64,000 bases of DNA from Sulfobacillus sp. (GCA_027343695.1 DAHWKJ010000070.1:1-64000); one strand, 5' to 3'. Shown: positions 28,395-38,302, counted from the stretch's first letter. The notes: generated from the letters alone by a model not told the origin. Program-made: numbers and translations.

Positions 28395-29168
28395 TCAACC
28401 CGTCAATCTGCGCTTCAAAGTGCGGATCGGTAACCAACTAAATAGTGCCACGTACCCGATAATCCACGCCACATCCCAGAGAAGACCGCCATATAAATGG
28501 CCGAGGACTAAGGCCCGTACAACGTTCACCACATGGAACAGCGGGGTTAGAATAATGATATCCCGTACCAGCAATGGTAACCGCGCAATCGGAAAAAACA
28601 CGCCAGAAAACATAAACATCGGGGTAATCACGAGAGTGAAGTAATAAAAAAGCTGCTCGTGGTTCCGGGCCCGAGCCGCGACCAAGAGTGCCGGGCCGGA
28701 AAACATGATGCCCGTGACCACGAGCGGTAGCGGGACCAGCAAGGCCCACCAGGAGTGCACCAACCCAAGGAGTAGTAGCACAAAGAGAAATACAGACCCA
28801 TAGAGTAGGCTCCGAAATGCCTCCCAAAGATATTCTCCGGCGACAATTTGCGGCACCGTTAGCGGTGCGGTAATCATCGCCTGGTAAATACCATTTTCAT
28901 TCAATCGGTCATAGGCCTCGAATGTCATATCAAAGGTAACGGCATTCATCGCCGTGACAGCTAATAGACCGGGTCCAATGAAATCAACAAAAGGCACACC
29001 CGCCATCGTAGCAACATACGCACCGAGACCAAATCCTAAGGCTAGTAAATTGGTTAAGGGTTCTCCAAAGTTCAACAGGATCGAACTTTTATAATATTTC
29101 ACCCAGGCTAGGAAATTTCTTCGGAATACCATGAGGGCGCCGTGACTCCAGCGCTGATTGGCCGTCAT
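28395..29168 (-). CDS. ABC-2 type transporter permease
   Basis: 257 residues with six membrane helices of the ABC-2/NodJ kind. The first lies after FRRNFLAWVKYYKSS, and the central MFSGVFFPIARLP motif is present. It pairs with the ATPase encoded immediately upstream (4-base overlap). The family exports drugs, polysaccharides or lipo-oligosaccharides; substrate unknown. Confidence 0.88.
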   Translation of the reverse strand: MTANQRWSHGALMVFRRNFLAWVKYYKSSILLNFGEPLTNLLALGFGLGAYVATMAGVPFVDFIGPGLLAVTAMNAVTFDMTFEAYDRLNENGIYQAMITAPLTVPQIVAGEYLWEAFRSLLYGSVFLFVLLLLGLVHSWWALLVPLPLVVTGIMFSGPALLVAARARNHEQLFYYFTLVITPMFMFSGVFFPIARLPLLVRDIIILTPLFHVVNVVRALVLGHLYGGLLWDVAWIIGYVALFSWLPIRTLKRRLTG

Positions 29169-30091
29169 TCTCGCAAATCCCTCCCTGTCAGTCGCAAAAA
29201 GACGTCTTCCAGGCTAGCCCGTCGCCGATAATATTGCGTGGGGAGCAATTTTTCTTCTTGAAGCCGAGCGATTACGGGATCCATGTCCGACGAAAATAAC
29301 ATCAGGCTGTCGCCCTGCCAGTCACTAACGACTTGCAGTAACTGGATACTGTCCACTAAAGATTGACCATAGCCGGGATCGCACTCGGCAATTTCCAAGC
29401 ACTCGGTTCCCACCACGCGGTTAATCAAATCGCCCGGAGTCCCGCGTTCTAAGATAGTCCCATGATCAATCACCACCAAATCATCCGCCAGACGCTGCGC
29501 CTCATCCATGTAGTGCGTGGTTAAAAGGATCGTGACACCCTCTTGCTTTAACTCGCGGATCTTGCGCCACACCAAGATCCGCGCTTGTGGATCGAGCCCT
29601 GTCGTCGGCTCGTCCAAGATCAAAAGACGCGGGCGTCCCATTAGAGCCCGAGCAATCACAGCGCGGCGCCGCATGCCTCCAGATAAGGATCGGACTTGTT
29701 CACTCCCCTTTTCCTCTAGTTGTAAGAAGACCAACAGTTCTTGGGCTCGACTCTTCGCCTCCCGATAGCCCATCCCATAAAACCTACCATGCAATTCAAC
29801 GTTTTCCCTCACCGTTAGGGAAGGATCCAAATAGTCTTCTTGTGATACCACCCCCAGTTGCCGCTTAATCGTGAGATTGCCCGGGTGTGCCTCATGGCCC
29901 AGCACGGTGAGGCGTCCTGATGACACTTCGGCCAAGCAGCAAATCATCCGGATCGTCGTCGATTTCCCGGCCCCATTAGGCCCTAAGAGTCCAAAACATG
30001 CGCCTTCCGACACCGAAAAGTCGATGCCGTGAACCGCTTCGAAGTCCCCGTAGCGTTTTACTAAATGCTCTGCCTCAATCACCTGCGCCAC
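29165..30091 (-). CDS. ABC transporter ATP-binding protein (DrrA/NodI type)
   Basis: 308 residues: Walker A GPNGAGKST, signature SLSGGMRRR, Walker B LLILDEPTTGLDP and the H-loop TTHYMDEA. A C-terminal extension is typical of DrrA-like ATPases. The start is GTG with AGGAGG eight bases upstream. It forms an exporter with the overlapping ABC-2 permease gene. Confidence 0.92.
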   Translation of the reverse strand: MAQVIEAEHLVKRYGDFEAVHGIDFSVSEGACFGLLGPNGAGKSTTIRMICCLAEVSSGRLTVLGHEAHPGNLTIKRQLGVVSQEDYLDPSLTVRENVELHGRFYGMGYREAKSRAQELLVFLQLEEKGSEQVRSLSGGMRRRAVIARALMGRPRLLILDEPTTGLDPQARILVWRKIRELKQEGVTILLTTHYMDEAQRLADDLVVIDHGTILERGTPGDLINRVVGTECLEIAECDPGYGQSLVDSIQLLQVVSDWQGDSLMLFSSDMDPVIARLQEEKLLPTQYYRRRASLEDVFLRLTGRDLRE

Positions 30092-30305
30092 CGATTAAAC
30101 CTCCTCATTACCACCTCCTCAAGATAGCACAACCTTCGATGCTCTATGGAGGATTAATATGCCAAAGTCTACGGGTCCCAATCATCTTAGCAGACAGATA
30201 AACCTCACAATATGTTATATATATCCTAATACACCTTACACGAAAGAGTATCACATTAAAAAAACATGACATATAATGAAACTAACATCAAAAAGGGGGT
30301 GCCTC

Positions 30306-30989
30306 GTGTCCTTTAAAATCGTTCCATCAGTTCCGGTTGCTTATGGTCGTATCGTCAGGAGTGCCGGACCCCATTCAGAGGGCGTTAAAGTCTCCAATCC
30401 TTTGGCATTAATGTGGCACTGGATGACCCAAGGCGCGCATCGAATTCACATCGAAGAAATGAGTCCGGCCTCCCCTCACGTAGTGTCGACCCTACCCGCA
30501 TTACTGCTTGGGTGCCAGCCGATGCGTAGCCAGATCCAAGTGGGTGGTGGCATTCGCGATGCCCACACGGCACGGCTTCTTGCAGCGCACGGTGCGGACA
30601 CCCTCGTTCTTAGCCGAATGCTATATGACCCGGTGCAGTTTTCGAAAATATTAGAAGTCGTCCCAGGATCCCAGATTATGGTATGTTTAGGCATGGATGC
30701 GGAATTGAACCCCCTTATCACCGAGAGTATGGCGATCGCTAGCCAAAGCGGGGTGTCTCGCGTTTTATTAGCAGGCCCCTGGCAGTCACCCACCATATTT
30801 CCTTCTCAACACCAAACAATTCGTCACTTTCAAGATAGAGGGTTTGAGGTATGGATTGCGGGACGCCTGCGGCATCGCCGTACCGTCATGGGACTCAAAG
30901 AACTTGAAGTTTCCGGCGTCATCATTGGTCAGGCATTTTATCGGGGTTACTTATCTTACACAGATCTTAAATCTCTCGAGACCTCTTAA
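30306..30989 (+). CDS. HisA/HisF-like TIM-barrel protein lacking catalytic residues
   Basis: 227 residues with the HisA-like pattern: QVGGGIRDAHTARLLAAHGA, then a phosphate-site-like TLVLSRMLYDP, and a closing VIIGQAFYRGYL. In HisA the first strand reads IPAID with a catalytic Asp; here it is VPSVP, so the Asp is lost. The second half also lacks the usual D/T. The protein is therefore probably not a HisA isomerase. The GTG at 30306 follows GGGGG by six bases. No other his gene is nearby. Role unknown. Confidence 0.7.
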   Translation: MSFKIVPSVPVAYGRIVRSAGPHSEGVKVSNPLALMWHWMTQGAHRIHIEEMSPASPHVVSTLPALLLGCQPMRSQIQVGGGIRDAHTARLLAAHGADTLVLSRMLYDPVQFSKILEVVPGSQIMVCLGMDAELNPLITESMAIASQSGVSRVLLAGPWQSPTIFPSQHQTIRHFQDRGFEVWIAGRLRHRRTVMGLKELEVSGVIIGQAFYRGYLSYTDLKSLETS

Positions 30990-31029
30990 CTGCTGTCTTG
31001 GTCGCATCTATTGTAGTCGTCAACGAACA

Positions 31030-31066
31030 AAAAAAGAGGCTCTCCACCACTCATGAGAGCCTCTCC
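31030..31066 (-). terminator. terminator of the MFS gene
   Basis: GAGAGCCTC/GAGGCTCTC stem (9 bp, 10-base loop) followed on the minus strand by TTTTTTTG. Good fit downstream of the MFS gene. Confidence 0.85.
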
Positions 31067-31093
31067 TTGGACCCGTATTCTGGATACTATCCC

Positions 31094-32533
31094 TTAGGAC
31101 TTACCCACTGCAGGAGTCGTGGTGTCCCGGGGCCCACGGTTTGTTCCTCCTCGGGTCGGTGTTGCAGATCCCGTGTCTTCCAGCGAGCGCCCTTGGGTTT
31201 CTACCCCGAACAGCCAGGTGATCACCAATCCGAGGAACGAGGCAATTGCCACCATGGCCAAGGTCCATCCAATTCCTAAGTTCTTTTCGACAACCGGGAG
31301 CAAGAAGATGCCGATAGCCGCTCCGAATTTTCCCGATGCAGCCGCTAATCCGTGGCCCGAAGCCCGAAGATTGGTCGGAAATACTTCAGTGGGAAGAATC
31401 CACGTGGTGGCGTTGGGGCCCATGTTTACCATCAGGTTGAAGAGAGCAAACCCGATAAAGACTAGTACCACTGTTCCCCCGCTAGCTCCCTTGGGCACGC
31501 CAACCAGGGCCAGTAGCACCATCGCCACGGTCATTCCCAAGAACCCTAGCCATTGAAGACGAATCCGTCCCCAACGCTCAATCAGGAGAATACTCAAGGC
31601 AAAACCCACGACTAAGAATATATCGAGAAATACCGCGCCTTGGGTGGAAAGAATGTCTTTGTGGATGAAACTCCCGTGCCCCGTAAATGCCATCACCGCC
31701 AAAATCGTTGGGGTGAATACGCCAATTCCGTAGAGGCCGATGTCCATCAAAAACCACGGCACGGTAGCCAAGATCGTGCGGCGAATGTACTCGCGGCTAA
31801 AGAGCACTTTGTAACGCAGTTGCGTCTCGGCTTGGGCAGTGATTCCCGCTACTTTTCCGGTCAACTTCCGCGCAATTTCTCCTGCCTTTTCTACCTTACC
31901 CTGGGCCAAATACCACCGTGGACTCTCGGGTACTGAAGTCCGAAGAATCATGACGATGATGGCGGGAATCACACCCACAGCGAGCATATACCGCCAAGCA
32001 TCCGGCGACGGATGAAGCATTAAAATGGCCAAGCCAACGGCTGCCCCAAATAAGGCTCCCAGTGCCTGAAAACTGAATGCTCCGGACAGCATGCGACCAC
32101 GAATTTTTTTCGGCATAAATTCTGACACATACGTAGACGATATGGGATAGTCAGCCCCGATTCCAATGCCCAAAAGAAATCGAAAAATCAGGAGCGAATC
32201 CACGTTCCAAGCGACTGCAGACAGTCCTGCAAACACCACAAAGAATACCAAATCAAAGAGGTACATCGCCTTTCGGCCAAGCTTGTCCGTATACCGCCCT
32301 AACGTGAAGGCCCCCACCATGGCGCCTAACGGTGCCGCAGCTCCGACAAGACCAATCCACTCTTTGGTAATTCCCATACTGTGCACAATAAGTGGCAACG
32401 CAACCCCAATAATAAAGAGGTCAAACCCATCCAGGAAAACCCCCATCGCAGAAAGAAACCAAACCTTCCAGTGAGTCCGGTTTAACTGTGCATCATCTAG
32501 TATTCCATGAAGAGTGTCGTTGTCAGTCGGCAT
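31094..32533 (-). CDS. MFS transporter, sugar-porter-like
   Basis: 479 residues with twelve membrane helices. The MFS signatures are GRYTDKLGRKAMY between helices 2 and 3, the RFLLGIGIGADYPISS segment, and PESPRWYL before a large central loop. The pattern resembles the sugar-porter and related acid/phosphate symporters. The substrate cannot be told. AGGAGGAG lies before the ATG. Own terminator. Confidence 0.87.
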   Translation of the reverse strand: MPTDNDTLHGILDDAQLNRTHWKVWFLSAMGVFLDGFDLFIIGVALPLIVHSMGITKEWIGLVGAAAPLGAMVGAFTLGRYTDKLGRKAMYLFDLVFFVVFAGLSAVAWNVDSLLIFRFLLGIGIGADYPISSTYVSEFMPKKIRGRMLSGAFSFQALGALFGAAVGLAILMLHPSPDAWRYMLAVGVIPAIIVMILRTSVPESPRWYLAQGKVEKAGEIARKLTGKVAGITAQAETQLRYKVLFSREYIRRTILATVPWFLMDIGLYGIGVFTPTILAVMAFTGHGSFIHKDILSTQGAVFLDIFLVVGFALSILLIERWGRIRLQWLGFLGMTVAMVLLALVGVPKGASGGTVVLVFIGFALFNLMVNMGPNATTWILPTEVFPTNLRASGHGLAAASGKFGAAIGIFLLPVVEKNLGIGWTLAMVAIASFLGLVITWLFGVETQGRSLEDTGSATPTRGGTNRGPRDTTTPAVGKS

Positions 32534-32653
32534 GATGTCTCCTCCTATTAGTGTTCAGATGACGGCTATTTTTTCGTCATCCCTATCATGCCCGGATAAG
32601 ATTACGATGACTTTAACAGGCTGTTAAGATTGCATTAACAACCGGCAGACTAT

Positions 32654-33841
32654 TTAGGACCCCACGTGGAGAATCAAACACTTCAGATACCGAGATTCCG
32701 GAAGGGTTGGCAACATCGGATGATCTGGCGCTTGACCCCGGATTTCCATTATCTTCACGTGACGTCGGGCATCTTTCGCCGCCTGTCCCACCACGCCGAT
32801 GAAGTCGGCTTCCGACACATGGTAGGAGCAACTTGAAGTCACTAAGATGCCCCCCGGGCGAATCAATTTAATCCCCCGTAAATTAATTTCTTTGTAGCCT
32901 TTCAGTGCTCCCGCCACCGCATCCCGAGATTTCGTGAAGGCGGGTGGATCTAAGACTCCCAAGTCATATTGTGGACCTAAATCACTTTGCCGCCGCAGCC
33001 AATCAAAAGCATTTTCCGTGACCCAGTGCATCCGATCCTGTAGTTGGTTGAGTTCTGCATTATGTTGAGCTTGTGCGATAGCACTCTGATCAATATCGAT
33101 GGCCGTGACTTCTTGGGCCCCATGGCGGGCTAGAACCAGTCCAAACCCTGCGGTGTGTGCAAAGGCATCAAAGGCTTTCGCGCCTCCCGCAAAGCTTGCC
33201 ACCCGTCCCCGATTTTCATACTGATCCAGAAAATGCCCCGTCTTTTGGCCACCCGCGAGATCGATACTCATCATGACCCCATGCTCATGAATCTGCACCG
33301 GAGATTCTAAACGACCGAACACCAACTGGTCGACTCGTGGTAGACCTTCGCGGTCGCGCACCGCCAGGTCGCCCCGTTCATAGATTCCGGTGGGTTGAAA
33401 GTGCTTGACCAATGTCTCTAGAATGATGGGCATAAAGCTGCCGAGCCCCATACTTAACACCTGTACCACGAGCATCGGACCATATTTATCGACGATGAGA
33501 CCTGGCAAGCCGTCCGCTTCCGAATTCACCACCCGGTAGGCATCGCGCGCACCGACCCACGGGACCCGACTCGTGATGGCGTCTTGTACTTTACGGGCAA
33601 ACCATCCCTCGTCAATCATTTCGTCCCGGCGACGACTTAAGAGACGTACTTGAATTACCGACCGCGGGTTATAAAAGCCTCGCCCGACAAAATGCCCAGT
33701 ACGGTCGTTCACGATCACGACACTCCCCGGTGCGACATCGCCACGGGGCGCGTCAAACTGGCCCCGATAGATCCAGGGGGAGCCTTCCAATACCCGACCG
33801 TCCTTAATCTTTAAACGCACTACCGCTTCGCTTCCCGCCAT
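32654..33841 (-). CDS. rlmI: class I rRNA large-subunit methyltransferase (RlmI-like)
   Basis: 395 residues. An N-terminal PUA domain (VGRGFYNPRSVIQVRLLSR) is followed by an EEHXP-like linker and a Rossmann methyltransferase domain with FDAFAHTAGFG, ITAIDID-type SAM motif (VTAIDIDQSAI) and LDPPAFTKS. The SCSYHVSE segment holds the catalytic Cys region. The family methylates cytosine in 23S rRNA. GGGAGGG precedes the ATG. The exact target is inferred. Confidence 0.87.
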   Translation of the reverse strand: MAGSEAVVRLKIKDGRVLEGSPWIYRGQFDAPRGDVAPGSVVIVNDRTGHFVGRGFYNPRSVIQVRLLSRRRDEMIDEGWFARKVQDAITSRVPWVGARDAYRVVNSEADGLPGLIVDKYGPMLVVQVLSMGLGSFMPIILETLVKHFQPTGIYERGDLAVRDREGLPRVDQLVFGRLESPVQIHEHGVMMSIDLAGGQKTGHFLDQYENRGRVASFAGGAKAFDAFAHTAGFGLVLARHGAQEVTAIDIDQSAIAQAQHNAELNQLQDRMHWVTENAFDWLRRQSDLGPQYDLGVLDPPAFTKSRDAVAGALKGYKEINLRGIKLIRPGGILVTSSCSYHVSEADFIGVVGQAAKDARRHVKIMEIRGQAPDHPMLPTLPESRYLKCLILHVGS

Positions 33842-33960
33842 CGACCTGTGCCCTCCCTTGTAATAGAGGTAGTATAACCGACTCGAGCAGGTCTCAGAGC
33901 GTTAACGGCATCCCGGTGCTCCCAACCGCGTTCCGATGGTGTCCGGCTCGATGCCCTGCG

Positions 33961-35241
33961 TTAATAGCCAAATTGCTGCAGTACCGTCCATAGATGGGGA
34001 TCTTCGTCCCCAAGCCGCCAAATTGCCACGCCGCCCAAGTGATTGGCGGTTGCCAAGGCAATTTTGGCCGCATCACTATACCCGTTTTCAAACCACACGG
34101 TGTGGTTAACACCGGCACTGGTATAAGTAAAAGTTGATTCACCATCAGCCGGGTTCCACTGGATAGGCACACCGTGGGCGGCGGCAAGATGCACGGCCTG
34201 AAGGTCATGGACTTCCACCGTGGTCCCATTGGAACCCCAGTTATAGCCATAGACCGCCAACCCTAACACAATCTTTTGAGCCGGCATTCGCGTTAACGCA
34301 TAGTCGACCGCTTGAGTCACCCACCCCATTGGGGCGACGGGTCCCGCTGGCGATCCAATATCGTGATGATCATAGGTCATCAGCACGACCTTATCCGCAT
34401 ACTGCCCGAGAACACGAAAGTCATAGGCGCGTCCGTAGGGATCGGTCACGGTCTTAGGAATTACCGCTACGGTGACCACTTTTCCCAAGGGATGAAGGCT
34501 ATGAGCCAGCGCCATCACAAAGGCAGACATCCCTTGCCGATCCCAATAATTCAGACCCTCAAAGTCGATATTAAACCCCGGATAATTGTCCCGCACTGCC
34601 AATTGGGTAAGGCTCGCCACCACCTGGTTTCGTATGCTGGCATTGGTTAAAATGGTGTCATTGGTGCCCGCATTGGTTACCAAGGGATACACCCCAATCC
34701 CGTGTGACGCGGCATACGCACGCACGATAGCGCGGTGGTATCCCATGCGATGAAGGCTACCATTAGCTCGGTAGGTATACCACAATGGCGCTATCGCCGT
34801 AATGGTATGCAGGTTAGCGGCCAGACTCGATTGGGAAGCGACTGAATTCGAACTATACTGCGTATAGTACCCTAAAACCCAGGGTTTTGCGGAACTGGCG
34901 GCAGCAACCGATGCGGTACTCGTGGGAAGAGCGGGTGTGGGCGGGAGAACCGGCCTACTCGATATCGGCGGGACACTCGGTGTGTGTGATGCAGAGGGCA
35001 TTTCCGTGTGTGGCACGACACGATGGTTCAGGACTCTCGCTGTGGGTAACGTTCTTCTCTCGGCCAACATCAAGAGACGGGATGGGGGGCGAGCGGTGGG
35101 CACTGGTACTCCCCCAACCGCTCGCGTTGCAACGTGGATCGAACGAGGGTTAGTGGCCCGATCCGGAATCGCGCCTCCCTTCAATCCCGTCAACACTGTC
35201 ACCATCGTCAAAACGCTCAGCAATGCCCACCAAGACCGCAT
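33961..35241 (-). CDS. secreted GH18-family protein (YaaH/chitinase-like)
   Basis: 426 residues: N-terminal signal/anchor helix (about 3-22), a low-complexity Pro/Ser/Thr linker (50-120) and a GH18 barrel. The barrel has GFNIDFEGL, in which the catalytic Glu and one Asp are present, and ends GGVAIWRLGDEDPHLW. Family members cleave peptidoglycan or chitin; spore-cortex YaaH-like proteins share the WRLGDED ending. AAAGGATG lies nine bases before the ATG. Confidence 0.85.
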   Translation of the reverse strand: MRSWWALLSVLTMVTVLTGLKGGAIPDRATNPRSIHVATRAVGGVPVPTARPPSRLLMLAERRTLPTARVLNHRVVPHTEMPSASHTPSVPPISSRPVLPPTPALPTSTASVAAASSAKPWVLGYYTQYSSNSVASQSSLAANLHTITAIAPLWYTYRANGSLHRMGYHRAIVRAYAASHGIGVYPLVTNAGTNDTILTNASIRNQVVASLTQLAVRDNYPGFNIDFEGLNYWDRQGMSAFVMALAHSLHPLGKVVTVAVIPKTVTDPYGRAYDFRVLGQYADKVVLMTYDHHDIGSPAGPVAPMGWVTQAVDYALTRMPAQKIVLGLAVYGYNWGSNGTTVEVHDLQAVHLAAAHGVPIQWNPADGESTFTYTSAGVNHTVWFENGYSDAAKIALATANHLGGVAIWRLGDEDPHLWTVLQQFGY

Positions 35242-35433
35242 CCTCTATGCATCCTTTCGATAACCCGTTGTACCCTGTGCGATTACGGTATATAACCAGG
35301 GGGAGATTGTCAGGGACGGAATCTGCCCCTGACCGCCGTCTATTTCAAATAAGCGCCAGAATTACCGCAACCTGGTCACAATGGATAGGATTTAGCAGGC
35401 GTGGAATAAGGTGGAATCGGAGGGAGTATGCGT

Positions 35434-36477
35434 ATGGCTAAGCGTCTTACAGAAATGACCAGCAAATCCGGCTGAGGATGTAAATTAGGTCCGGAGGACC
35501 TTTCTGCCGCATTAAACTTCTTGATGTCCCCGAAGGGATCGGATCCCCGCATCTTAGTCGGCACCGAGACCCACGACGATGCCGGGGTATTTCTCTTAAA
35601 TGAGACCCAGGCCCTGGTTCAAACCGTCGATTTCATGACGCCTGTGGTCGATGATCCCTATATTTACGGTCAAATTGTTGCGACCAATTCGCTGTCGGAC
35701 ATTTATGCCATGGGGGCGAGTCCGTTGACGGCACTGAATTTGTTGGCCGTTCCCGATGGGACATTGAGCCCCGAGGCCATTGGACAGATGCTCCAAGGCG
35801 GTCAATCCATCTTAGCCCAGGCTGGAACTGCCCTCTTAGGGGGTCATTCTATCGATGACCCAGAACCCAAGATGGGCTATGCGGTAACTGGGATTGTCCA
35901 TCCCGACAAGATTTGGCGTAACAGCACAGCCGAGCCCGGCGATGTGGTGTTCCTATCGAAAGCTATCGGGACGGGCGTCATTATCAAGGCCATCAAGGAC
36001 GGCATGGTGGACCCCGCCGTAGCCTTGGCCGCCATCGACATGATGGTGACCTCCAATCGCATGGCCAAAGAAGCGTTAGAGGCGAGTTGCACACCCACCG
36101 CCGTGACCGATGTCACGGGGTTTGGGCTCTTAGGGCACGCGTGGGAAATGGCGTCAGGCTCCGGTCTCAGCTTTCAGATTCACGCCAGCTCGGTTCCACT
36201 GCTTCCCGGCTGCCTCGACCTCGCCATGGCCGACCGGTTTCCCGCTGGGAGTCGCCGTAATCTCGAATACGTGCGCCCATATCTTGACGTGTTGGATGTC
36301 GACAGCGCGCGATTAACCCTTCTTGCAGATGCAGTGACCTCAGGAGGTCTCCTGTTTACGGTGTCCGCAAAACACGCCGAAAGGGTCCGCAAAAGCTTTA
36401 CCGAGCACAACCTGCCGCTTTATGCCATCGGCCAGGTCATCACCGCTCCAGCACCTACCCTCATCGTCCGTGGTTAG
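35434..36477 (+). CDS. selD: selenophosphate synthetase with in-frame UGA (selenocysteine)
   Basis: 347 residues if the TGA at 35473-35475 is read as selenocysteine (residue 14). The N-terminus reads MAKRLTEMTSKSG-U-GCKLG, matching SelD, whose catalytic residue at this place is Cys or Sec. Downstream are THDDAGVF, the GGHSIDDPEPKMGYAVTG block and TDVTGFGLLGHAWEM. GGAGGG lies nine bases before ATG 35434. A hairpin with loop GGA starts 11 bases after the UGA. It makes selenophosphate for Sec-tRNA. A gene finder would wrongly start at 35521. Ends in a 4-base overlap with gltX. Confidence 0.93.
35487..35501 (+). promoter_or_regulatory. selD SECIS-like hairpin
   Basis: AGGTCC-GGA-GGACCT: six base pairs with a three-base loop. 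The first loop base G lies 17 bases after the UGA, within the usual distance for bacterial SECIS elements. Confidence 0.7.
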
Positions 36478-37940
36478 GACTGGCTACCCTTTAAAGCCCC
36501 CTCCCGGAGATTCGTGGCCACTTGTCGCAAACGGGCCACGGTCTCCTGCGGTCCTAAAACCTGGACCAGTTCAAAGAGTCCTGGTCCCACCGTCACGCCG
36601 GTCAACGCCAACCGGCAGGGGTGTATCAATTCCGCTCGCTTAATGTCCAGGTTTTTGGCCACCGCATCAAAGACCTCCATGATGCCATCATGAGTCCAAG
36701 CGGCCGTATCCGAGCGTTCCAATGCCTCGGCCAAAGCCTCCAACCGGATAGGTACTTCCAGCGGGGTAAAGTGCTTTTGGACTCCCTTGGGATCAAAAGC
36801 CTGCGGCCTTTCCCATAAGAACTTCATCGCCTGCGCCAAATCTACCAAGGTATGGGCCCGCTCGCGAGCGAGTGCTACCCCTGCGTCAAGTGTGGGGCCT
36901 TGTCCCCAGCTTATCCCCAACTTCTCCACAAAAGGGGTAACCGCCGCCACTATCTCGGTGACCGGAAGGGCTTTCAGGTACTGCGCATTCATCCATTCCA
37001 GCTTTTTTTGATCATAGACCGCCGCCGTGTGCTGCACCCGCTCTAACGTGAAAAGCGGAACCGCATCAGCCACCGTCATGAATTCTCGGCCATCAGGAGC
37101 CGACCATCCCAATAACAGCAAATAGTTCACCAGGGCTTGGGGGAGAATCCCTTGATCCAGATATTCCTCGACCGCGGTGGCCCCATGGCGCTTGGACAAC
37201 TTGCTCCGATCGGGTGCCAAAACCATCGGAATGTGCGCAAATTGCGGTAGATCAAACCCTAATGCCTGATACACCAGGATTTGTTTGGGAGTATTGGACA
37301 GATGCTCCTCAGCCCGTGTCACATGGCTAATCTGCATCCCCCAATCATCAATGACCGCAGCAAAATTATAGGTAGGCGTATGATCCGCTTTCATAATCAC
37401 GAAATCATCCAGCAGACTATTTTCAAACGTAACGTGGCCCCGAATCAAATCGTCTACGACCGTCACCCCATCAAGAGGCACTTTAAGCCGAATCACATAA
37501 GGTTGCCCGGAGGTGTGAATCGGATCCTCAGCAAGACGGTTGCGGCAAGTTCCCATATAACGGGGAGGTAACTTTTGTGCCATTCGTGCCTCACGGGCTT
37601 GTTTAAGCTCTTCGGGCGTACAATAGCAGCGGTAGGCTTGGCCACCCTTCAGTAATTGCTCCGCATATTGTTGGTGCAAAGCTAAGCGTTCCGATTGTCG
37701 GTAGGGTCCCAACGGCCCCTCTAGGTCCGGACCTTCGTCCCAGTGAATACCTAGCAGTCGCAAAGACCGCATTAGTGCAGATTCTGATCCCTCGACCAAA
37801 CGTGCCCGGTCGGTGTCTTCCACCCGGAGCACGAATTGGCCTTCATGGTGCTTGGCAAATAAATAACTAAATAAGGCGGTCCGGGCCCCACCAATGTGTA
37901 AGGTTCCGCTCGGACTCGGGGCATACCGTGTTCTCACCAA
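36474..37940 (-). CDS. gltX: glutamyl-tRNA synthetase
   Basis: 488 residues, class I synthetase. The HIGH-type motif lies in PSGTLHIGGARTALF and the KMSKS-type motif in KLSKRHGA. A helical anticodon-binding domain makes up the C-terminal third. It charges tRNA-Glu; whether it also charges tRNA-Gln (with GatCAB) is not visible. The start is TTG (37940) or GTG (37937); AGGAG lies upstream but inside a small palindrome. Convergent with selD. Confidence 0.95.
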   Translation of the reverse strand: MVRTRYAPSPSGTLHIGGARTALFSYLFAKHHEGQFVLRVEDTDRARLVEGSESALMRSLRLLGIHWDEGPDLEGPLGPYRQSERLALHQQYAEQLLKGGQAYRCYCTPEELKQAREARMAQKLPPRYMGTCRNRLAEDPIHTSGQPYVIRLKVPLDGVTVVDDLIRGHVTFENSLLDDFVIMKADHTPTYNFAAVIDDWGMQISHVTRAEEHLSNTPKQILVYQALGFDLPQFAHIPMVLAPDRSKLSKRHGATAVEEYLDQGILPQALVNYLLLLGWSAPDGREFMTVADAVPLFTLERVQHTAAVYDQKKLEWMNAQYLKALPVTEIVAAVTPFVEKLGISWGQGPTLDAGVALARERAHTLVDLAQAMKFLWERPQAFDPKGVQKHFTPLEVPIRLEALAEALERSDTAAWTHDGIMEVFDAVAKNLDIKRAELIHPCRLALTGVTVGPGLFELVQVLGPQETVARLRQVATNLREGALKGSQS

Positions 37941-38218
37941 AAGGAGTCTCTCCTAAAAACAATATTTTATCATCCACATGTACGTCGGGGCCTGTGCAGG
38001 AGATCTCCCGTAAGATTGTTCCGACACGCGGTTTTAGATCCACTACAAGATAATCGGCGCGTATTGCGTGCCATCGCGTACCTCCAGTGTAGCCAAGGGC
38101 CCATGCTGGGTCAAGAAATCCTCACGCGGGATCCCGCACTCTTGATAGATCCTTTACCCCCACTCCCCACGTATTACTCTATGAACACGCCAGTTCGGTT
38201 CGGTTCGGGGGCTAACAA

Positions 38219-38248
38219 TTGTCAAGTGCGACGGAGATTTGCTACGAT
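38219..38248 (+). promoter_or_regulatory. promoter upstream of the ECF sigma gene
   Basis: TTGTCA (38219-38224), 18-base spacer, TACGAT (38243-38248). The rest of the 37941-38302 gap shows nothing clear; no T-box or riboswitch was recognised. Confidence 0.55.
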
Positions 38249-38302
38249 AGGACTGACCTATGGCCAGATTCACATCGCCAGCGTCGTCAGGAGCGCCTAC
38301 GC

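Noticed and set aside
35521-36477. selD starting at TTG 35521
   Set aside because: It would miss the catalytic residue and N-terminus; reading UGA as Sec restores the normal SelD start with a good ribosome site.
37941-38302. T-box leader of gltX
   Set aside because: No T-box sequence or specifier hairpin seen on the minus strand.
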